From positions 1 through 34,011 of the forward strand of contig CAYLMM010000028.1 in NCBI GenBank assembly GCA_964384825.1: 34,011 nt of DNA. Direction: 5' to 3'. The notes beneath the pieces were generated by a model. That model saw nothing but the letters and a program-made list of their open reading frames with translations. It made no database searches and was not told the origin of the DNA. This document shows, one piece after another, positions 29,634 to 34,011 of the stretch; the first letter of the stretch is position 1, and the number at the start of each line of letters is the position of its first letter. Both the position numbers and the translations under genes were made by a program. Source of the DNA: CAYLMM01 sp964384825. Its GTDB lineage: Bacteria > Krumholzibacteriota > Krumholzibacteriia > LZORAL124-64-63.

Positions 29634-30814
29634 CCACGATGCGTCACGGGATGTCCAGGCGCTCCCTGCGGGTTCTCGGCGCGGCCGGGATCCTGGTGCT
29701 GGCGGGAATCCTCGGCGGTTGCGGCGAGAAGATCGACATGCCCGAGGCCGAGGGCCTGTTCTCGGTGAACGCCTATCTGGCCGAGAACAACATGGTCTTC
29801 GCCGACGCCGAGCTGACCGGCCTCGCGGTGATCAACAACAACCTGTTTCTGACCACGGCCGACGGGGCCCTGGTGAAGCAGACGATCGAATTCGAGGAGC
29901 TGGCCCGGGTCGACGGCCTGGCCGCTCCGACCGCCCTGTGCCGCGACGAGACCTCGAGCCTGGTCTTCGTCTGGGAGCAGGACGCCCGTCGGATGGGCGT
30001 TTACACCACCGACGACCTGACCCCGGTCGTGGTCGACGAGCTGCCCGACGTGCAGCGCGGGACCGCGCTGACGGCATCGAGCCGCGGGATCGAGCTGGAG
30101 GACGGCGCCCGGACCTATCTGTACGTGGCCGACCCCGATTCCGGCGTCGTGCACCGCTACGTCTACTACGACGGCGACGGGTTCTACCAGGCCGGCATCC
30201 TCTGCCGCGACGACGGCGACGGCGCCCGGTTCGTCCACGTTCCGGCCGGCATGGCCACCGACCATGAGGACAACCTGCTGGTCTGCGACGCCGACACCCT
30301 GCGCAACTGGGTGATCCGTTTCGATCCCACGCCGCAGCTCGACGACGTGACTCCCGCCCCCGACGACATCGATCCCTGGCGCGGGGTGGCCGTGCTCTTC
30401 GGGACGGCGACCTGCGAGCCCCCGGCCGCGGTCGACTACGTGCTCGGCGACGCTCCGGAATGCGGCGAGACCTCGTGGGCCGGGGCCCCGAGCGCCGCGG
30501 AGGGCGAATTCCATTCCCCGGTCGCGGCGACCATCGACGGATCCGGCCGCATCTACGTGGCCGACCGGGACAACGACCGCATGCAGATCTTTTCGCCGTA
30601 CGGCATCTACGAGATGGTCTACGGCACCGGCGACTCGACGCCGAGGCCCGCCGGAATCGCCGTCGTGGATTGGCGCACCGGCTCGGCCGCGACCGATTTC
30701 AACTACGGCGCCTATCTGTTCATGATCCTGGGGGAGAACCGGGAATTGCGCCGTTTCATTTCGTACGACCAGTACCAGTACATCAACGAGGAGCCGCCGC
30801 CGCCGCCGAACTAG
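29630..30814 (+). CDS. Lipoprotein with NHL/beta-propeller-like repeats
   Basis: A 394-residue lipoprotein, lipid Cys at 31 in ILGGC. The body repeats a blade-like pattern: LTGLAVINNNLFLTTADGAL, LYVADPDSGVVHRYVYYDGD, AGMATDHEDNLLVCDADTLR, and HSPVAATIDGSGRIYVADRD followed by NDRMQIFSPYG, the last being a textbook NHL repeat. Such propellers bind proteins or sugars; the ligand is unknown. The C-terminus is a proline run (EEPPPPPN). ATG 29630 overlaps the previous stop by four bases with AGGAGG upstream, closing the five-gene surface operon. The next gene begins 39 bases later with no visible terminator. Confidence 0.82.
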   Translation: MTTMRHGMSRRSLRVLGAAGILVLAGILGGCGEKIDMPEAEGLFSVNAYLAENNMVFADAELTGLAVINNNLFLTTADGALVKQTIEFEELARVDGLAAPTALCRDETSSLVFVWEQDARRMGVYTTDDLTPVVVDELPDVQRGTALTASSRGIELEDGARTYLYVADPDSGVVHRYVYYDGDGFYQAGILCRDDGDGARFVHVPAGMATDHEDNLLVCDADTLRNWVIRFDPTPQLDDVTPAPDDIDPWRGVAVLFGTATCEPPAAVDYVLGDAPECGETSWAGAPSAAEGEFHSPVAATIDGSGRIYVADRDNDRMQIFSPYGIYEMVYGTGDSTPRPAGIAVVDWRTGSAATDFNYGAYLFMILGENRELRRFISYDQYQYINEEPPPPPN

Positions 30815-30853
30815 GCCGCGGGCACGGGCCGATCTCCCGGAGGGAGCCGCAGA

Positions 30854-31555
30854 TTGAGCATCCTACATCCCCGGACAGCCAGACGGGAATCCTTCAGCAC
30901 GCCCTTCTACGTGTCCATCTCCGGCAACATCGGGGTGGGCAAGTCGACCGTATGCACCAACATCGGGGAGGAGTTCGGCTGGCTCACCTACTTCGAGCCC
31001 GTCGACGACAATCCCTATCTGGCCGATTACTACAAGGACATGCCCCGCTGGGCGTTCCATCTGCAGATCTTCTTCCTGAGCAAGCGTTTCGAGGTGCAGA
31101 AGGAAATCATCGAGCACGACGCGTCGGCGGTGCAGGACCGCACCATCTACGAGGACGTCGAGATCTTCGCGAGGGTGCTGCACGAGCTGGGCTGCATGGA
31201 TTCGCGGGATTACGAGAATTACCGCGAGGTATTCCGCAACATGGTATCCTTCCTGCGGCCGCCCGACCTGATCCTCTACCTGCGGGCGCGGCCGGATGTG
31301 GCCCTGTCGCGGATCGCGCAGCGGGCGCGGGAATGCGAGTCGACGATCCAGCGCGACTTCATCGTTTCGCTGCACGAGGCCTACGAGGAGTGGATCGAGC
31401 GAGCGCCGGAGATCTGCCCGGTGAAGATCATCGACACCGAGAAGGTGAATCTGCGCGACGACGCCGATGCCCAGGAGGAGCTCTACGCCTTGATCTCGAA
31501 GCTGCACGCCGAGAAACACGCCCGGGTGGGCGCGGCCCGCGGAGCGACGTCGTGA
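30854..31555 (+). CDS. Deoxynucleoside kinase family protein
   Basis: Phosphorylates a deoxynucleoside (the dGK/dAK/dCK group) with ATP for nucleotide salvage. Within 233 residues are the P-loop GNIGVGKST (residues 24-32), FEPV with the catalytic-base Glu region, LQIFFLSKRFEVQKEI, DRTIYEDVEIF (the DRS-like motif) and LYLRARPDVALSRIAQRARE, the lid with its Arg cluster. The start is a TTG at 30854 with AGGGAG upstream. Overlap with the following adenosine deaminase by four bases (GTGA) supports a salvage pathway: kinase, deaminase and phosphorylase acting on purine nucleosides. Preferred base is not readable; a thymidylate-type kinase is excluded by motif order. Confidence 0.9.
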   Translation: MSILHPRTARRESFSTPFYVSISGNIGVGKSTVCTNIGEEFGWLTYFEPVDDNPYLADYYKDMPRWAFHLQIFFLSKRFEVQKEIIEHDASAVQDRTIYEDVEIFARVLHELGCMDSRDYENYREVFRNMVSFLRPPDLILYLRARPDVALSRIAQRARECESTIQRDFIVSLHEAYEEWIERAPEICPVKIIDTEKVNLRDDADAQEELYALISKLHAEKHARVGAARGATS

Positions 31556-32676
31556 GCGGGGCGGGATTCGGCCGCGAACGCCGCGAATACCGCCGCAGCG
31601 ACCTGCTGCGCGGGAGGGACATCCCCGACGAGGTGCTGGTCGCGCTGCCCAAGACGGATCTGCTCTGTCACCTCGACGGTTCGCTGGGCCTCGAGACGTT
31701 CTGCGAACTGGCCCGGGCCGAGGGCATGGACGTTCCCGACGATCCCGAGGCCGCGCGCGATCTCTATTTCCCCGAATCTCCGGAGCATTGCGGCCCTCAT
31801 TTCGTGGATTTCTTCCGGCACACCGTGGCCGTGCTGCAGACGCCGGAGAACCTGCGCCGGGCCGCCCGCGAGCTGGCCGAATGCGAGGCGGCCGAGGGCT
31901 GCTGGTATCTCGAGGTGAGGTTCTGCCCGCTGCGGCATCGCGAGCAGGGGATGTCCCTGGACGACGCGGTGGCCGCGGTGCGCGCCGGCCTCGAGGAGGC
32001 CGAGGAATCCACCGGCATCCGCACCGGGATCATCATCACCGGCATCCGCACCATCAGCCCCGGGCATTCCCTGGAGCTGGCCGAACTGGCCGTCCGCTGG
32101 AAGGGACGCGGCGTGGTGGCCTTCGATCTGGCGGGCACCGAGAAGGACTATCCGGCGAAGCACCATCGCGAGGCCTTCTACCTGATCATGAACCAGAACA
32201 TGCACGCCACCCTGCACGCCGGGGAGGGCTTCGGGCCGGTGTCGATCCACCAGGCCCTGCATTACTGCGGCGCGAACCGGATCGGCCACGGCACCCGGCT
32301 GCACGAGGATCCCGATCTGCTGGCCTACGTGAACGACCTGCGCATCCCGCTGGAGATGTGCCTGAGCAGCAACCTGCTGACCGGGGTCGTGCCTTCGCTC
32401 GGCGCCCATCCCCTGCGGAGCTATCTGGAGATGGGCCTGCGCGTCACCCTGAACACCGACAACATGCTGTTCGCCCGCACGTCGCCGATGCACGAGGTGC
32501 GCCTGGCGGTCGACGTCTTCGATCTGAGCATGCTGGAGCTGGAGAACCTGCTGCTCAACGGTTTCAAGAGCGCATTTCTGCCCCAGGGCACGCGTTCGGC
32601 GCTGATCCGCGAGGCGGTCGACACCTACGGTTCCCTGCGCGACAAGTTCGGCCTGGACGACATGGAGGCATCGTGA
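31552..32676 (+). CDS. Adenosine deaminase family protein with altered first metal ligand
   Basis: Deaminates adenosine or a related purine nucleoside. The 374-residue TIM-barrel protein has WYLEVRFCPLRH, ATLHAGEGFGP (catalytic Glu region), ANRIGHGTRL (catalytic His) and RVTLNTDNMLFARTSP (metal Asp, with Asn after it). The N-terminal metal motif reads KTDLLCHLDGS where the family has K-x-E/D-L-H-x-H-L-D-G: the first zinc His is Leu38 (codon 31663-31665), while the second is kept as H40. Start GTG 31552 overlaps the kinase stop. It resembles bacterial ADA or 6-amino-6-deoxyfutalosine deaminase relatives; substrate is uncertain. A single base change would restore the His, so an assembly error or a true variant are both possible. 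Confidence 0.88.
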   Translation: MSGAGFGRERREYRRSDLLRGRDIPDEVLVALPKTDLLCHLDGSLGLETFCELARAEGMDVPDDPEAARDLYFPESPEHCGPHFVDFFRHTVAVLQTPENLRRAARELAECEAAEGCWYLEVRFCPLRHREQGMSLDDAVAAVRAGLEEAEESTGIRTGIIITGIRTISPGHSLELAELAVRWKGRGVVAFDLAGTEKDYPAKHHREAFYLIMNQNMHATLHAGEGFGPVSIHQALHYCGANRIGHGTRLHEDPDLLAYVNDLRIPLEMCLSSNLLTGVVPSLGAHPLRSYLEMGLRVTLNTDNMLFARTSPMHEVRLAVDVFDLSMLELENLLLNGFKSAFLPQGTRSALIREAVDTYGSLRDKFGLDDMEAS

Positions 32677-33545
32677 GCGGTCGGCTGGACATGCTTGCCG
32701 AATCCTGGCGCTCCCGGGTGGCCGAGGCGGTCTCCTGGCTGGGCGAACGCGGTTTCGCCGGCAGGGCGGGTTTGATCCTGGGCAGCGGCCTGGGCAATTT
32801 CGCCGACGCACTGGATGATGCCGAGGCGGTCGACTACTCCTCGATTCCCGGTTTCACCGCCACGACCGTGGCCGAGCACAAGGGCCGGATGGTCCGCGGC
32901 CTGGCCGCCGGGGTGCCGGTCATCGTGATGCAGGGCCGCCTGCATCCCTACGAATCCCTGCCCGCGGCCGAGATGCTGCTGCCCACCGCCGTTCTGGCCT
33001 GCCTCGGGCCCGAGTCCGTCGTCCTGACCAACGCCGCCGGCGGGCTGAATCGCTTCTACCGCCCGGGCGATCTGATGATCATCCGCGACCAGATGGATTT
33101 CCACATGCGGGATTTCCTGAGCGGACTGGTGGTCGATCCGCATGGGCATCCCCGCGCGGCGGGACGGCGCCGGCTCTACGACAGCGATCTCTGCGGCGCG
33201 ATGGCCGCGGCGGGCGCGGCGTCGGGCGTGATCCTCCACGAGGGCGTCTACGCCTCGATGTGGGGGCCGGCCTACGAGACCCGCGCCGAGATCGGCATGC
33301 TGCGGCGCGCCGGCTGCGACGCGGTCGGCATGTCCACCGCGCCGGAGGCGTCGCTGCTGGCCCATCTCGGGGTGAAGGTCGCCGGCCTGAGCTGCATCAC
33401 CAACCCCTCGCGCGAGGTCGGGCAGCCCGAGCTGTCGCACGGCGAGGTTGTGGAGGTCGGCCTGATGGTGCGCGACCGCGTGGCCCGGCTGCTGCTGGAT
33501 TTCCTGCCCCGACTGGAAACGACCCAAGAACAGGGAGGATGTTGA
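32673..33545 (+). CDS. Purine nucleoside phosphorylase (PNP class I, trimeric type)
   Basis: Splits purine nucleosides with phosphate into base and (deoxy)ribose-1-phosphate. The 290 residues have the phosphate loop LILGSGLGNFAD, VAEHKGRMVRGLA, VIVMQGRLHPYES (usual GRFHxYE), VLTNAAGGLN, SMWGPAYETRAE (base-binding region) and AVGMSTAPEASLL, all in PunA order. GTG 32673 overlaps the deaminase stop (GTGA). After the deaminase makes inosine or deoxyinosine, this enzyme would release hypoxanthine and sugar phosphate. Its stop is shared with the start of tpiA. Confidence 0.93.
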   Translation: MSGRLDMLAESWRSRVAEAVSWLGERGFAGRAGLILGSGLGNFADALDDAEAVDYSSIPGFTATTVAEHKGRMVRGLAAGVPVIVMQGRLHPYESLPAAEMLLPTAVLACLGPESVVLTNAAGGLNRFYRPGDLMIIRDQMDFHMRDFLSGLVVDPHGHPRAAGRRRLYDSDLCGAMAAAGAASGVILHEGVYASMWGPAYETRAEIGMLRRAGCDAVGMSTAPEASLLAHLGVKVAGLSCITNPSREVGQPELSHGEVVEVGLMVRDRVARLLLDFLPRLETTQEQGGC

Positions 33546-34011
33546 TGCGTCGGACCCTGATCGCCGGCAACTGGAAGCTGAACAAGGGGCCCGCCGCCGC
33601 CGCCGCCCTGGCGTCCGGCATCGCGGCCGGGCTGAAGAACATTCCCGACCGCGCGGACGTGCTGATCTGCCCGCCCTTCGTCTCGCTGGCCGCGGCCCGC
33701 GACGCCGCCGCCGGATCGCGTCTGCTGGTGGGAGCCCAGAACTGCGCCGCCGAGGTCGAGGGAGCCTTCACCGGCGAGGTCTCGGCGCCGATGCTCGCCG
33801 AGACGGGCGCCCGCTGCGTGATCATCGGCCACAGCGAGCGCCGCACGATCTTCGGCGAGACCGACGAGGATTTCGTCCGCAAGATCGACCAGGTCCACGC
33901 CGCGGGGATGATCGCGATCTTCTGTTACGGGGAACAGCTAGCCGAGCGCCGCGCCGGGGCCGAGCAGGCCGTTGTGGTGAAACAGCTCGAGAACGTGCTG
34001 CCGAAGCTGGC
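33545..34011 (+). CDS. tpiA: Triosephosphate isomerase, cut by window end
   Basis: Interconverts dihydroxyacetone phosphate and glyceraldehyde-3-phosphate. The visible 155 codons include the N-terminal AGNWKLNK with the catalytic Lys, VLICPPFVSL, VGAQNC, EVEGAFTGEVSAPML and the catalytic-His motif IIGHSERRTIFGE, then FCYGEQLAERRAG. The catalytic Glu lies beyond the window. ATG 33545 shares its A with the upstream TGA and has GGGAGG about seven bases away. Its position behind a nucleoside phosphorylase may be coincidental, though salvaged deoxyribose-phosphate enters glycolysis as glyceraldehyde-3-phosphate. Confidence 0.94.
   Translation, partial: MRRTLIAGNWKLNKGPAAAAALASGIAAGLKNIPDRADVLICPPFVSLAAARDAAAGSRLLVGAQNCAAEVEGAFTGEVSAPMLAETGARCVIIGHSERRTIFGETDEDFVRKIDQVHAAGMIAIFCYGEQLAERRAGAEQAVVVKQLENVLPKL

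Noticed and set aside
1..34011. CRISPR array, tRNA, rRNA, insertion sequence or prophage
   Set aside because: No tandem spaced repeats, transposase or integrase genes, or cloverleaf candidates were seen on reading both strands.

Overview
This is a GC-rich, densely packed bacterial window with about 30 genes, many overlapping by 1 to 8 bases, and no rRNA, tRNA, CRISPR array or mobile element that I can see. A heptose epimerase, lipoproteins, a TonB-dependent receptor, a PorV/PorQ-type outer-membrane protein and a type-IX-like C-terminal sorting domain all point to a diderm of the FCB/candidate-phylum kind (for example Krumholzibacteriota, Eisenbacteria or Latescibacterota-like lineages). That placement is inference from gene content only.

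Layout: 1-1313, divergent LPS/surface-sugar genes (hldD, cut by the window edge, and a hexapeptide acetyltransferase). 1563-5118, a minus-strand unit with an octaheme HAO-like cytochrome, a membrane NapC-type hexaheme cytochrome and a glycerophosphodiesterase. 5319-8470, a Pta-butyrate kinase fusion followed by a phosphotransbutyrylase, a substrate-level phosphorylation module with its own terminator. 8702-10673, a cytosolic-looking YkuD L,D-transpeptidase overlapping a MurC/Mpl-like ligase. 10670-11071, a small DUF6884-like gene. 11196-15198, modABC molybdate transport followed by an Xaa-Pro aminopeptidase. 15216-19773, a Mn/Zn/Fe-type ABC uptake operon led by a DtxR-family regulator with a palindromic operator. 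19933-20789, 3-methyladenine glycosylase plus a small Cys-containing membrane protein. 20797-21982, an acyl-CoA thioesterase and a ubiquitin-like/Mut7-C protein.

22230-30814 is the most striking part: five surface genes (type-IX-like sorted protein, Ig/GATase-like lipoprotein, TonB-dependent receptor, PorV/PorQ-like barrel, beta-propeller-like lipoprotein) chained by 4-7 base overlaps, whose joint function I cannot name. 30854-34011 is nucleoside salvage (deoxynucleoside kinase, adenosine deaminase with an altered metal site, purine nucleoside phosphorylase) running into triosephosphate isomerase, which is cut by the window end.

Taken together the genes suggest a respiratory and fermentative heterotroph: multiheme cytochromes and molybdate uptake for anaerobic or nitrogen-oxide respiration, acyl-phosphate ATP generation, metal homeostasis, and salvage of nucleosides and cell-wall material. 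Non-ATG starts are common (about ten of 31 genes by my start choices). Very long open frames lie antisense or out of frame to the real genes because of the high GC content and were discarded.
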